Assembly (NCBI GenBank): GCA_947302655.1
Contig: CAMYVW010000001.1
Coordinates: 248,001 to 312,000 of the forward strand
DNA: 64,000 bases
Source of the DNA: an uncultured Mycoplasmatota bacterium
Lineage (GTDB): Bacteria > Bacillota_I > Bacilli_A > RF39 > UBA660
Direction: 5' to 3'
Both the position numbers and the translations under genes were made by a program. The first letter of the stretch is position 1. Each line of letters begins with the position of its first letter. Below the pieces are notes generated by a model that saw only the letters and a program-made list of their open reading frames with translations, made no database searches and had not been told where the DNA came from. This document shows positions 28,202-38,927 of the stretch, piece by piece.

Positions 28202-28684
28202 ATGATTATAGATTTAAATAAACTTAATATAAATGGTTCAATAAATATTGATGAGTTATTAACATATGATATAGAGTGTTATAAAGATACATCAATAAAA
28301 GAACTTAAACCTGTTAAAGTTAGTGGAAGAATATTTTATAATATTTCTGATGAAATTGAACTTGATCTTGATGTTGAAGGGATAATGATTCTAGAAGATA
28401 GTATAACCCTTGAACCCATAGAATATCCATATAGTTTTAATATTAATGAACCCATTACTGAATCAAACGAAGAAATAAAGGATTATTATCAAAATAGTAA
28501 AAATACACTTGATATTATGCCAATTTTATGGCAAAATATTGTATTGGAAGTTCCGATTTCAATTACGAAAGAAAAAGATGCTCATCTTTCAGGTGAAGGT
28601 TGGGAGCTTAATAATGAAGAAGAAAATAATATAGATCCAAGATTAGCTGAACTTAGTAAGCTACTTGACGAAGGGAAGGAGTGA
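28202..28684 (+). CDS. DUF177/YceD (YlbN) family protein
   Basis: Acidic ~160-aa protein directly upstream of rpm[26 protein letters not shown]. Confidence 0.8.
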   Translation: MIIDLNKLNINGSINIDELLTYDIECYKDTSIKELKPVKVSGRIFYNISDEIELDLDVEGIMILEDSITLEPIEYPYSFNINEPITESNEEIKDYYQNSKNTLDIMPILWQNIVLEVPISITKEKDAHLSGEGWELNNEEENNIDPRLAELSKLLDEGKE

Positions 28685-28688
28685 TACC

Positions 28689-28877
28689 ATGGCAGTACCT
28701 TTTAGAAGAACTAGTAAAACTAAAAAGAGAATGCGTCGTACTCATTTAAAGAAAGAAGTAGGTGCTTTAACAACTTGTCCTAAATGTGGAGCTACAGTTA
28801 GACCTCATAGAGCTTGTCCTAAATGTGGATACTACAAGAACGTTAAAGTAGTTAAAGTAGAAAAAGAAGAAAAATAA
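28689..28877 (+). CDS. rpmF: 50S ribosomal protein L32
   Basis: [21 protein letters not shown]...[23 protein letters not shown] at 28689. Confidence 0.97.
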   Translation: MAVPFRRTSKTKKRMRRTHLKKEVGALTTCPKCGATVRPHRACPKCGYYKNVKVVKVEKEEK

Positions 28878-28899
28878 TTATCAACAATTAATTATTTAA

Positions 28900-28935
28900 G
28901 AGACTTTACACAATGTGTAAAGTTTCTTTTTTTTT
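28900..28935 (+). terminator. Terminator after rpmF
   Basis: AGACTTTACAC-aat-GTGTAAAGTTTCTTTTTTTTT. Confidence 0.75.
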
Positions 28936-28958
28936 GTAAAGAAATTAACATTTTTGTA

Positions 28959-28987
28959 TAGACAAGCATCATTAATTTTAGTAATAT
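28959..28987 (+). promoter_or_regulatory. mraZ promoter
   Basis: TAGACA (28959-28964), 17-nt spacer, TAATAT (28982-28987). Confidence 0.75.
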
Positions 28988-29022
28988 AGTGGTAGACAGT
29001 GGCACATAGTGGAAGAAAGTGG
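28988..29022 (+). promoter_or_regulatory. Candidate MraZ operator: four AGTGG direct repeats at 10-bp pitch
   Basis: AGTGG at 28988, 28998, 29008 and 29018. Confidence 0.85.
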
Positions 29023-29031
29023 GGGATTTCA

Positions 29032-29466
29032 ATGTTCATGGGTGAGTTTCATCACAATATTGATGAAAAAGGCAGATTAGTTATACCAAACAAGTTCAGA
29101 CTTGAACTTGGTGAACGTTTCATTATTACACGTGGTCTTGAGAAGTGTTTATATGCTTATTCAATTACTGAGTGGAATAATATCGTTGATAAACTAAAGA
29201 AATTACCATTTACAAAGAAAGATGCTCGTACTTTCATCAGAGCTTTCTTTTCAGGAGCTGCTGAGTGTGAATTTGATCGACAAGGTCGAATTAATATTAC
29301 CTCCCCATTGGTTAGTTACGCCGATTTAACGAAGGAATGCGTTGTAATCGGCGCTAACGACCGTTTAGAGATTTGGGGTAAAGCAAATTGGGATAATTTC
29401 TTCACTGAAAATAGTGAGAAGTTGGAAGATATTGCGGAAAACTTATTTAACGAGATGGATATCTAA
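29032..29466 (+). CDS. mraZ: Transcriptional regulator MraZ
   Basis: [26 protein letters not shown] at 29032 (the longer ORF start at 28999 lies inside the AGTGG boxes). Confidence 0.95.
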   Translation: MFMGEFHHNIDEKGRLVIPNKFRLELGERFIITRGLEKCLYAYSITEWNNIVDKLKKLPFTKKDARTFIRAFFSGAAECEFDRQGRINITSPLVSYADLTKECVVIGANDRLEIWGKANWDNFFTENSEKLEDIAENLFNEMDI

Positions 29467-30386
29467 TGCATTATAGTGTTATGTTATCCGAAGCCATTGA
29501 AGGCTTAAATATTAAAGATGAAGGAATCTATGTCGATGCAACTTTAGGATATGCTGGACATAGCTCCGAAATTTTAAAGCGTTTGAAAAGGGGTTTTCTA
29601 TTCGCCTTTGATCAGGATAAGGAAGCAATTAATTATTCTGAGAAAAAATTAAGTGAAATATCTTTAAATTTTAAAATTATTCATTCCAATTTCTGTAACT
29701 TAAAAGAAAAGTTACGTGAGGAGAAAGTAGACAAGGTAGACGGTATTATCTTCGACCTTGGTTTGTCGTCGCCTCAAATTGATGATGCATCACGTGGTTT
29801 TTCGTTCATGAATGAAGCAAAGCTAGATATGAGAATGAACAAGGAAGCTACAAAAAATGCATATGACATCGTAAATAATTATTCAAAGGATGAACTTTCT
29901 AGGATTTTCTACGATTATGGAGAAGAAAAACTAGGAGGGGTAATTGCCCGAAAAATTACTGATTATCGTAAAAATAAATCCATTGAAACAACCACTGAAT
30001 TAGTTGAAGTAATAAAATCAGCAGTTGGAGCAAATTACTTTTTTAAAAATCATCCCGAAAGAGAAATCTTTCAAGCAATAAGAATTGAAGTAAATGATGA
30101 ATTAAAAGTTTTAGAAAAAGTTCTTCCTGATGCTATTGAAATGTTAAATAAGGGCGGAAGAATATCTGTTATAACCTTCCATTCGCTTGAAGATAGGATT
30201 GTTAAAAAAATATTTAAAAAATATAGTGAGGTTGATGAAGTATTTAAAGGAATGCCCGAAGTTCCACTTGAATACCAACCGAAAATCAAATTAATAAATA
30301 AAAAACCACTATTACCAAGTGAAAAGGAGATTAATGAAAACTCACGCAGTAAGAGTGCTAAGTTAAGAATAATAGAAAGGATCTAG
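29466..30386 (+). CDS. rsmH: 16S rRNA (cytosine(1402)-N(4))-methyltransferase
   Basis: [63 protein letters not shown]. Confidence 0.97.
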   Translation: MHYSVMLSEAIEGLNIKDEGIYVDATLGYAGHSSEILKRLKRGFLFAFDQDKEAINYSEKKLSEISLNFKIIHSNFCNLKEKLREEKVDKVDGIIFDLGLSSPQIDDASRGFSFMNEAKLDMRMNKEATKNAYDIVNNYSKDELSRIFYDYGEEKLGGVIARKITDYRKNKSIETTTELVEVIKSAVGANYFFKNHPEREIFQAIRIEVNDELKVLEKVLPDAIEMLNKGGRISVITFHSLEDRIVKKIFKKYSEVDEVFKGMPEVPLEYQPKIKLINKKPLLPSEKEINENSRSKSAKLRIIERI

Positions 30387-30391
30387 TACAT

Positions 30392-30688
30392 ATGGCTAAG
30401 AAAACTGGAAAAAGAATTAAATTTCTTAAAGGTGAAAAATTAATGTATTTACTACTTTTATTTATAATTATTGCTATTCCAGTTGGAAAAGTATGTACTC
30501 AGGCAATTCTTTCAGAAAGTAATATAAAAGTAGAAAAATTAAGAAAAGATATTAATAAACAACAAAAATATAATGAAAGTTTAAATATGAAAATAAGTGA
30601 ACTTGCTTCACTTGAAAATGTTGAATCTATTGCAAACGAATTAGGATTATCTTATAATAATGATAATATTAAGACTGTATCAGAATAA
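30392..30688 (+). CDS. ftsL: FtsL-like cell division protein
   Basis: Short single-TM coiled-coil protein between rsmH and a PBP. Confidence 0.65.
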   Translation: MAKKTGKRIKFLKGEKLMYLLLLFIIIAIPVGKVCTQAILSESNIKVEKLRKDINKQQKYNESLNMKISELASLENVESIANELGLSYNNDNIKTVSE

Positions 30689-30699
30689 GGTGAATTACT

Positions 30700-32805
30700 A
30701 TGAAACAAAAAAGAATAATGTTAAAAAAATTACCAATAGTTAATGTCATTATTCTTTTTTTATTTGCTGCAATAATGCTAAAAGTAATGTATATTTCTTT
30801 AAGTAAAAAGGTTGATGGTATAGATATTAAAAAATTTGCTGATAACAGAAATACTCAAGAAGATACTTTATTTGCTAAAAGGGGAACTATATATGATAAA
30901 AATGGAGAAGTTTTAGCTCAAAGTGTTAATTCATATACCATAATTGCCTATTTATCTGAAAAAAGAACTGAGAATCCTGATAAACCAAGACATGTAGTAG
31001 ATAAAGAATATACAGCTGAGCAGCTATCTGAACACTTAGGTATTGAAAAAGAACAAATATTAAAACAATTAAATAAAGATAAATATCAAGTTGAGTTTGG
31101 TACTAAAGGAAGAAATTTATCTGAATTAAAAAAATCTGAAATAGAAGCCCTAGATTTACCAGGGATAGATTTCATGGTTAGTACTAAAAGATTCTATAAA
31201 ATGGGTAATTTTGCATCATACATTGTTGGTTATGCCAAAGCAGATGAAAAAGGAAATATCTTTGGTGAAATGGGTGTAGAAGAATATTTTAATAATAAAT
31301 TAGAAGGTAAAAATGGTAAAAAAATATACCAAAAAGATTTATATGGATATCAAATTCCAAATACACCATCTATTACTGAAGATCCTATTGATGGAGAAAA
31401 TATTTATCTAACAATTGATAATAATATTCAAATTATTGTTGAAAAAGCAATTAAAAACTTATCTAATGAACATGAACTAGAGTGGATGACATTTTCAGTA
31501 ATGGATGCTAATACTGGTGCAATTGTTGCTAGCGCATCAATTCCATCTTTTAATCCAAATGAATTAAATACAATCGAGTCATACTTAAATCCACTTGTAT
31601 CATATCAATATGAACCTGGTTCAACTATGAAAACATTTTCCTTTTTAGCAGCTATGGAAAATGGGGTTTATCAAGGAGATAAAACATATGATTCAGGTAA
31701 AGTTGTTTTGGATGATGAAGTAACTATTCACGACTCTAATAAAGTTGGTTGGGGAACTATAACATATGATACAGGTTTTGCTTACTCATCAAATGTTGCT
31801 GCAACTAACTTAGGTTTAAAACTTGGTGTTTCTAAATTAAAAACTTTTTATCAAAAAGCTGGTTTTGGTCAAAAAACAGGTATAGAGCTTCCAGGTGAAA
31901 TAAATGGAAAAATAAACTTCCAATATAAAAGTGAACTTGCAAATGCAACCTTTGGTCAAGGTATAACAACAACACCTATTCAAACCCTTCAAGCATATAG
32001 TATCTTTACAAATAATGGAACAATGATTAAACCATATATTGTTGATCATATAACTGATAGTGAAGGAAAAACTATTTATAAAGGTAAAAGAACTGTTGTA
32101 AGAGATGTTGCATCAAGTAAAAATATTAATCACATGAATCAGTTAATGCATAATGTGGTATATAATGGTTTAACTAATTACTGGCAACCTAATAATGTAA
32201 CTATGATAGGAAAAACAGGTACAGCTCAAATAGCAAGTCCAAATGGTGGATATCAACAAGGAAAATATGATGTTATTAAAAGTATAGCTGCAATATTTCC
32301 TGAAGAAAATCCTAAGTATATAATTTATGTTTCAGCTAAGAAATATGTTGGTGGAACAAAAGAGTTTGCTGGTTGTGTTACTAAAGCAGTGGAAGAAATA
32401 GCAAGTTATGCAAATATAAATTATAAAGAAGAAAATACGGTTGTTCCAACAAAAGTAGTTACTGTTCCAAATTATATAAATAAAAATGCATCAGAAGTAT
32501 CTACTAATATAACATCACTTGGTTTAATACCTATTGTTATAGGTGATGGAGATAAAGTTATAAAGCTTAACTTTGATAAAGGTACTAAAATTTTACAAGG
32601 AGAAAAACTAATTGTTTTAACTAATAGTCATAACTATGTAATGCCTGATATTACTGGTTGGTCAAGAACAGATGTTGTCTCTTTATGTAAACTACTTAAT
32701 ATTAAATACAATATTGAAGGTTATGGAACTGTAACTTCATATAGCATTCCTGCTGGTAGTAGTATTAATCAAGAAGATATTTTAAGTGTAAATCTTAATG
32801 TTTAA
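30700..32805 (+). CDS. Class B penicillin-binding protein with C-terminal PASTA-like repeats (PBP2x/SpoVD type)
   Basis: RGTIYDKNGEVLA, EPGSTMKTF (SxxK), SSN, GKTGTAQ; repeats VPNYINKNASEV and MPDITGWSRTDV. Confidence 0.92.
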   Translation: MKQKRIMLKKLPIVNVIILFLFAAIMLKVMYISLSKKVDGIDIKKFADNRNTQEDTLFAKRGTIYDKNGEVLAQSVNSYTIIAYLSEKRTENPDKPRHVVDKEYTAEQLSEHLGIEKEQILKQLNKDKYQVEFGTKGRNLSELKKSEIEALDLPGIDFMVSTKRFYKMGNFASYIVGYAKADEKGNIFGEMGVEEYFNNKLEGKNGKKIYQKDLYGYQIPNTPSITEDPIDGENIYLTIDNNIQIIVEKAIKNLSNEHELEWMTFSVMDANTGAIVASASIPSFNPNELNTIESYLNPLVSYQYEPGSTMKTFSFLAAMENGVYQGDKTYDSGKVVLDDEVTIHDSNKVGWGTITYDTGFAYSSNVAATNLGLKLGVSKLKTFYQKAGFGQKTGIELPGEINGKINFQYKSELANATFGQGITTTPIQTLQAYSIFTNNGTMIKPYIVDHITDSEGKTIYKGKRTVVRDVASSKNINHMNQLMHNVVYNGLTNYWQPNNVTMIGKTGTAQIASPNGGYQQGKYDVIKSIAAIFPEENPKYIIYVSAKKYVGGTKEFAGCVTKAVEEIASYANINYKEENTVVPTKVVTVPNYINKNASEVSTNITSLGLIPIVIGDGDKVIKLNFDKGTKILQGEKLIVLTNSHNYVMPDITGWSRTDVVSLCKLLNIKYNIEGYGTVTSYSIPAGSSINQEDILSVNLNV

Positions 32806-32867
32806 GATAATTGTTATATATTTTATACTGTGTTAATCTATATATAGATAGTAAAGGGTGATAGAGT

Positions 32868-33599
32868 ATGTTTATAGGAGAAAATCCAATTCATATAAAA
32901 GTAGAAAATAAAAATGATATAGCTAAATTAGTATTAATGCCTGGAGATCCTCTAAGAGCTAAATATATAGCAGAAAATTTTTTAGAAGATGCTAAAGAAG
33001 TAACAAGTGTAAGAAATATGCTTGGTTTTACTGGAAAATATAAAGGCGTAGAAGTAACTGTAATGGGTTCTGGTATGGGAATGCCTTCAATGGGAATATA
33101 CTCATTTGAATTATTTCATTTCTTTGATGTTAAAAGAATTATTAGAATAGGTACATGTGGTGTTGTATCACCTGAAGTAAAAGTACCTGAACTTATTCTT
33201 GCAAATAAGATTTTTAGTGAATCAACATATGCTTTTGCATTTAATGGATACACTAAAAATACTGTTGACTGTAATGAAAGACTTAATAGTATTATAAAGA
33301 TGAGTGCTAAAGAACTTGGAATAAAACTTCATGAAGGAGCATTTTTAACAACTGATGTCTTTGGACCATATGTTGATATAGACGCAATCCTTAATCGCGT
33401 TCCTAAAAATATTGATTTATTAGCTGAAGAAATGGAAGGATTTGCATTAATTCATACAGCTAATTACTTTTCAAGAGAAGCAGCTGTCATAGCAACTGCT
33501 GTTGATTCAAAATTCTCTGAAACAGTTCTTAGTATTGAAGAAAGAGAACAATCACTTAACGATATGATTAAATTAGCATTAGAAAGTGTTATAAAATAA
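32868..33599 (+). CDS. deoD: Purine-nucleoside phosphorylase
   Basis: VLMPGDPLRAKYIAENFLEDAKEV; GMGMPSMGIYSFEL; IRIGTCGVV. Confidence 0.95.
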   Translation: MFIGENPIHIKVENKNDIAKLVLMPGDPLRAKYIAENFLEDAKEVTSVRNMLGFTGKYKGVEVTVMGSGMGMPSMGIYSFELFHFFDVKRIIRIGTCGVVSPEVKVPELILANKIFSESTYAFAFNGYTKNTVDCNERLNSIIKMSAKELGIKLHEGAFLTTDVFGPYVDIDAILNRVPKNIDLLAEEMEGFALIHTANYFSREAAVIATAVDSKFSETVLSIEEREQSLNDMIKLALESVIK

Positions 33600-33602
33600 A
33601 AA

Positions 33603-33633
33603 TAAATCGAGGATTTAAATCCTCGATTTTTTT
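33603..33633. terminator. Terminator between convergent deoD and phosphohexomutase genes
   Basis: AAATCGAGGATTTAAATCCTCGATTTTTTT. Confidence 0.75.
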
Positions 33634-35014
33634 AATTATTTTTATAAAAATTAATCAAATATTCTATTTGTTTTTTTAATTTTTCTAAATCTTTAGAGTT
33701 TGAAGCTTCACATCTCATTGTAAGGTTAGGACCTGTGTTACTTGCTCTAACTAAAGCCCATCCATTAGTAAATATTATTTTTACACCATCTATTTCGTTA
33801 GTGTAGAAGTTTTGACTGTGGGCGTATTTTTTAATTTTTTCAATAATTTCAAATTTTTTATCGTCACCAACATTATATTTAATTTCAGGTGTGTTTTCAT
33901 AGTGATTAATACCTTTTAGTAATTTACTTACAGTTTTAGTTTTATCTCGACTTAATATTTCAATTAATCTAAGTGCAGCGTATATACCTGAACCTATGCA
34001 TGCATCACGATCTCTAAAGAATATGTGACCTGAATACTCACCACCGAAAGCTAAGTTTTCTTCTTTTGTTTTAGCTTCTGTATAACTTGCTCCAGTTCGA
34101 TATTCAAGTGGTGTACCGCCTAGTTTAATTATTTCATCGTGAAGTGCTGCAGAACACTTAACATCATATAAGAATGTATTAGAGTATGTTCTATTGATAA
34201 GTTCTCTAATAATAATTATCATATATTTTTCAATAGAAACAATTTCACCTTTTTCACTTACAATTCCAACTCGATCTCCATCGCCATCAAAACCAAATCC
34301 AACATCTGCTTTATATTTTTTAACAGCTTCAATAAGTTGAGTCATATTTTCTGGAACGCTAGGATCTGGATGATGATTTGGAAATGTTCCATCACTAATT
34401 TCATTTATATAAATTGGTTTAATATTTAAAGCATCAAATATTTTTTTAGCAACTACACATGTAGTTCCATTACCTAAATCTAAAACAATTTTAGGTTTAT
34501 TGTTAGCTATCTTAGTGTTATCTATCATATATTTAATATATTTATCAAATATACTTTTATGTAAAAGATGTCCTTGACCAGCCTTAAAATTACCAGCTAT
34601 AAAATAATTTTTAAAGTCTTCAATCATTTCACCTCTAGCATTAGCTATATGGTCGAGTGAAAATTTAAAACCATTTTCATCTTTAGGATTATGACTAGCT
34701 GTAATCATAACACCAAATAAATGTTCTATATATCTTGCGTAGTAGTGCATCGGTGTTGTGATAAGTCCAAAATCAATAACATCACAACCAGTTGATAGAA
34801 TACCTTTAATAAGATGTGCATTTAAACTGTCAGATGATAATCTATTATCATGTGATACAACGCACTGCGTTTCATTACATTTTTCTTGAATATAAGAACC
34901 ATATGCTTGACCTAATTTAAATGCGACATTTTCATTTATTTCATCAGGATACTTACCACGAATATCATAGGCACGAAAAATATTATAATTCACAACTAGA
35001 TCCCTTACTTTCAA
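33632..35014 (-). CDS. Phosphomannomutase/phosphoglucomutase
   Basis: FRAYDIRGKYPDEIN; GVMITASHNPKDENGFK; GFGFDGDGDRVG; GGEYSGHIFF. Confidence 0.93.
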   Translation of the reverse strand: MKVRDLVVNYNIFRAYDIRGKYPDEINENVAFKLGQAYGSYIQEKCNETQCVVSHDNRLSSDSLNAHLIKGILSTGCDVIDFGLITTPMHYYARYIEHLFGVMITASHNPKDENGFKFSLDHIANARGEMIEDFKNYFIAGNFKAGQGHLLHKSIFDKYIKYMIDNTKIANNKPKIVLDLGNGTTCVVAKKIFDALNIKPIYINEISDGTFPNHHPDPSVPENMTQLIEAVKKYKADVGFGFDGDGDRVGIVSEKGEIVSIEKYMIIIIRELINRTYSNTFLYDVKCSAALHDEIIKLGGTPLEYRTGASYTEAKTKEENLAFGGEYSGHIFFRDRDACIGSGIYAALRLIEILSRDKTKTVSKLLKGINHYENTPEIKYNVGDDKKFEIIEKIKKYAHSQNFYTNEIDGVKIIFTNGWALVRASNTGPNLTMRCEASNSKDLEKLKKQIEYLINFYKNN

Positions 35015-35124
35015 ATATAATATATCATATATATGACTATTTTGTGTAGTATTAAATAAAAAAATAAAAAAAATTTTTTACATAGAATTGCTAAAGAATA
35101 TATATTGATTTTTCCCTGGAAATA

Positions 35125-35384
35125 TGGTAATATTCTCTTTAGAAAAAGCGAAGAACAAGAAGAGTATACTTTAAAAGTATCTTTTAGAGAGTTAAGCATT
35201 TTGGTGAAAGTTTAATAAGAAAAATTAAGTAGAAAATCACTTGGGAGCTGGATAGCAGAAAATTATTAGTAAGTTATCCCGGATATTTTTTATCAATCAA
35301 TATTCGTTAGAATGTAATTAAGTATTAATTAAGGATGGTACCGCGTAAACTATGCTCCTTTAGCATAGATTGCGTGGTTTTTTT
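35125..35384 (+). ncRNA. T-box leader of ileS (candidate specifier AUC at 35236-35238)
   Basis: GAAGAACAAGAAGAGTA, GGTGAAAG, ATCACTTGGGAGCTGG, T-box AAGGATGGTACCGCG (35331-35345), terminator ending GCGTGGTTTTTTT. Confidence 0.93.
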
Positions 35385-35404
35385 AAAGAAAGGATTTGGT
35401 TAAC

Positions 35405-38400
35405 ATGTTTAAAGAACTAGATAAAAGAGAGGTACATCTTGTTGAAACTTCTATTTTAGAAGAGTGGAAAAAACAAGATATTTTAAATAAAACCATTTTA
35501 AATAGAACTGGTAAAGATAACTGGGTTTTCTATGATGGACCAGCAACAGCAAATGGTATGCCAGGCTTGCACCATATGGTAGCAAAATTCTTAAAAGACT
35601 CTTTCTGTAAGTATCAAACCATGAAAGGTAAAAGAGTTTTAAGAAAAGTTGGATGGGATACTCATGGACTTCCTGTTGAAGTAAATGTTGAAAAGAAATT
35701 AGGTTTTACAGGAAAAGCTGATATTGAAAAATATGGTATTGAAGCATTCAATAAACTTTGTAAAGAAACAGTTTGGGAAAATGAAACAGCATTTAGAAAA
35801 CTAACTGATGAAATGGGTCAATTCATAGATCTAGATAATAGATATATTACTTATGATAATGACTACATTGAAACAGAATGGTGGATTTTAAAAAAATTCT
35901 TTGATGAAGGATTATTCTATGAAGGCGTAAAAATAATGCCTTGGTGCCCAAGATGTGGTACAGGCCTTGCATCACATGAAGTTGCTCAAGGATATAAAGA
36001 AGTAACTGCTAATACCGTTGTAGTTCCGTTTAAAGCTAAAGATGAAGATGTGTATTTTCTAGTTTGGACAACAACTCCATGGACTTTAATTTCTAACGTT
36101 GCTTTATGCGTTAATCCTGATGAAGAATATGTTAAAGTTGAATCTAAAGGTTATAAATTTATTCTAGCTAAAGCATTAGCTACTTCAGTTCTAGGTGAAG
36201 AATATGAAGTGTTAGATACTTATAAAGGTAAAGATTTAGAATATAAAGAATATGAACAATTAATTCCTAGTTTAGATGTTCAAGGTAAAGCTTTCTTTGT
36301 TACATGTGATAGTTATGTAACAATGTCAGATGGAACAGGAATTGTTCATATAGCACCAGCATTTGGTGAAGACGATGCTAAAGTAGGTAAAAACTACAAA
36401 CTTCCATATGTAAATCCAGTAGGAGAAGATGCTGTTTATACTGAAGGTTTATGGAAAGGTATGAATATCTTTGAAGCTGATTTAGAGGTTGTTAAATATT
36501 TAGCGGAAAATGACAAATTATTTAAAAAACAAAAGATGGTTCACGAATATCCACATTGCTGGAGATGTGATTCACCACTAGTTTATTATTCAAGACCATC
36601 ATATTATTTAGAAGTTACTAAACTTCAAGATAAAATCATAGAAGAAAATAAAAAAGTAAATTGGTATCCATCATTTGTTGGAGAAAAAAGGTTTGGTAAC
36701 TGGCTTGAAAATATGAATGACTGGGCAATATCAAGAAATAGATATTGGGGAACACCACTTCCTTTATGGAGATGCTCTTGTGGTCATATGGAAATGATTG
36801 GTTCAAGAGAAGAACTTGCTGAAAAAGCAATCGAAAAAGTTGATCCAAAAACTATAGACTTACATAGACCATTTGTAGATGATATTCATATTAAATGTCC
36901 AGATTGTGGTAAAGAAATGTCTCGTACCCTAGAGGTAATTGACTGTTGGTTTGATTCTGGTGCTATGCCATTTGCTCAGTATCATTATCCATTTGAAAAT
37001 AAAGAATTATGGGAATCACAATATCCTGCTGACTTTATAGCGGAAGGAATTGATCAAACACGTGGTTGGTTCTATTCATTATTAGTACTAGGAGTTTTTG
37101 TTACAGGCAAAAGTCCATATAAAAATGTTTTAGTAAATGAATTACTTCTTGATAAAAATGGTCAAAAGATGCATAAATCAAAAGGTAATGCTGTTGAACC
37201 GTTTACCATTATGCATAAATATGGAGCTGATACTGTAAGATGGTATTTACCATATGTATCACCAACATGGACTCCAATTAAATTTGATGAAGAAGGTTTA
37301 AAAGAAGTACATTCTAAGTTCTTTAACCCTTTAAAAAATACATATTCATTCTTTGAGATGTATGCTAATACAGATAACATTAATTTAGATGAGTGTACTG
37401 TAGATATAAAGGATAGAGAAGAAATAGATAAATGGTTATTATCAAAATATAATAAATTAGTAAAAGTTGTAACTGATGCCTTTGATAAGTTTGATTTAAA
37501 TATTGTAGTTAAAGAAATAACAAACTTTGTTTCTGAAGATTTATCAAATTGGTATATTAGAAGAAATAGAAATAGATTCTGGTCTTCAGAATTAAATAAT
37601 TCTAAAAAAAGTGTATATATAACTACATATGAAGTATTAACTGGATTATGTGAATTATGTGCACCAGTTATACCATTTACAACAGAAGAAATCTATAAAG
37701 ATTTAACTGGTGAAGAATCAGTTCATTTAGCTGATTATCCAGTTTGTGATGAATCACTAATAGATGAAAAACTAGAAGAAAAAATGGATCTAGTTAGAAA
37801 CTTAATTTCTTTAGGTAGAAATGTGCGTGAAGAAAATAAAGTTAAAGTTCGTCAACCAATTAGTGAAGTTGTACTTGATGGTAAAAATAAACAAATACTT
37901 AATGATTTAGTAGATTTAATTAAAGAAGAATTAAATGTTAAAGAAGTAGTATTTGAAAATGATTTATCTAAATACATGAACTACTTTGTTAAACCAAACT
38001 TTAAAGAAGTAGGTAAAGTATTTGGAAGTAATATTAAAGAGTTTGCATCTAAACTTGAAGGTATTACAACTGATGATATTTTGAAACTGGAAAACGGCGA
38101 ATCCATAACTATGGATGTTGCCGGAACTTCTTATGATGTTAATAAAGATATGGTTGATATTAGAATTTCATCAAAAGAAGGCTTTAATGTTGGATCTGAA
38201 AATAATAATTTTGTTATTTTAAATACAACATTAACAGAAGAATTAATTTTAGAAGGACTTGCTAGAGAATGTGTATCTAAGGTACAACAACTTAGAAAAA
38301 ATAATGATTTTAACATCGTTGATCGCATAAACTTATATTATAGTGGAGATGAAGACTTTAAAAAATGTGTTTCAGAATTTGATAGCTATATTAAAGATGA

Positions 38401-38497
38401 AACTTTATCTTTATTAATTAAAGAAGATGCATCTTTAACTGAATCATTTGATTTAAATGGTCATGATGTTAAATTAAAAGTTGAGAAAGTAGGTTAA
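35405..38497 (+). CDS. ileS: Isoleucyl-tRNA synthetase
   Basis: YDGPATANGMPGLHHMVAK; KMHKSKGNAVEP (KMSKS-type); ORF 35396..38497. Confidence 0.97.
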   Translation: MFKELDKREVHLVETSILEEWKKQDILNKTILNRTGKDNWVFYDGPATANGMPGLHHMVAKFLKDSFCKYQTMKGKRVLRKVGWDTHGLPVEVNVEKKLGFTGKADIEKYGIEAFNKLCKETVWENETAFRKLTDEMGQFIDLDNRYITYDNDYIETEWWILKKFFDEGLFYEGVKIMPWCPRCGTGLASHEVAQGYKEVTANTVVVPFKAKDEDVYFLVWTTTPWTLISNVALCVNPDEEYVKVESKGYKFILAKALATSVLGEEYEVLDTYKGKDLEYKEYEQLIPSLDVQGKAFFVTCDSYVTMSDGTGIVHIAPAFGEDDAKVGKNYKLPYVNPVGEDAVYTEGLWKGMNIFEADLEVVKYLAENDKLFKKQKMVHEYPHCWRCDSPLVYYSRPSYYLEVTKLQDKIIEENKKVNWYPSFVGEKRFGNWLENMNDWAISRNRYWGTPLPLWRCSCGHMEMIGSREELAEKAIEKVDPKTIDLHRPFVDDIHIKCPDCGKEMSRTLEVIDCWFDSGAMPFAQYHYPFENKELWESQYPADFIAEGIDQTRGWFYSLLVLGVFVTGKSPYKNVLVNELLLDKNGQKMHKSKGNAVEPFTIMHKYGADTVRWYLPYVSPTWTPIKFDEEGLKEVHSKFFNPLKNTYSFFEMYANTDNINLDECTVDIKDREEIDKWLLSKYNKLVKVVTDAFDKFDLNIVVKEITNFVSEDLSNWYIRRNRNRFWSSELNNSKKSVYITTYEVLTGLCELCAPVIPFTTEEIYKDLTGEESVHLADYPVCDESLIDEKLEEKMDLVRNLISLGRNVREENKVKVRQPISEVVLDGKNKQILNDLVDLIKEELNVKEVVFENDLSKYMNYFVKPNFKEVGKVFGSNIKEFASKLEGITTDDILKLENGESITMDVAGTSYDVNKDMVDIRISSKEGFNVGSENNNFVILNTTLTEELILEGLARECVSKVQQLRKNNDFNIVDRINLYYSGDEDFKKCVSEFDSYIKDETLSLLIKEDASLTESFDLNGHDVKLKVEKVG

Positions 38498-38498
38498 T

Positions 38499-38921
38499 AT
38501 GGAAGCTTGGATTTACTGGCTTATAATAATGCTTATACTTTCATTTGTCGAAATAATTACCATAAATTTAGTTACAATATGGTTTGTTGCTAGTGCTGGT
38601 ATAGCATTACTTGTATCGCTAGTTACAGATAGTTATTATATTCAGTTTTTAGTATTTGGTATTTGTGGTTTATTAATAATGGTTTTAACAAGACCACTTC
38701 TTAAAAAACTAATAAAAAAAGATAAAACGAAAACAAACTTAGATAGAGTAATTGGTATGACTGGAATATGTACTGAAGAAATATCAAAAAATAAAGTTGG
38801 TGAAGTAAAAGTCGATGGTAAAAGATGGAGTGCTATTTCACCAGTTAAAATTAAAGTTGGTGATGAAGTACTTATCACTGACATCGACGGCGTAAAGCTT
38901 AAAGTTAAGAAGGGAGAGTAG
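38499..38921 (+). CDS. NfeD-like membrane protein
   Basis: TM helices and OB-like C-terminus GMTGICTEEISKNKVGEVKVDGKRWSAIS; adjacent to an SPFH gene. Confidence 0.85.
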   Translation: MEAWIYWLIIMLILSFVEIITINLVTIWFVASAGIALLVSLVTDSYYIQFLVFGICGLLIMVLTRPLLKKLIKKDKTKTNLDRVIGMTGICTEEISKNKVGEVKVDGKRWSAISPVKIKVGDEVLITDIDGVKLKVKKGE

Positions 38922-38927
38922 ATTTTT

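Noticed and set aside
35011-35199. Minus-strand 62-aa ORF upstream of ileS
   Set aside because: It overlaps the T-box leader region and the phosphohexomutase start; composition is low complexity and explained by those features.
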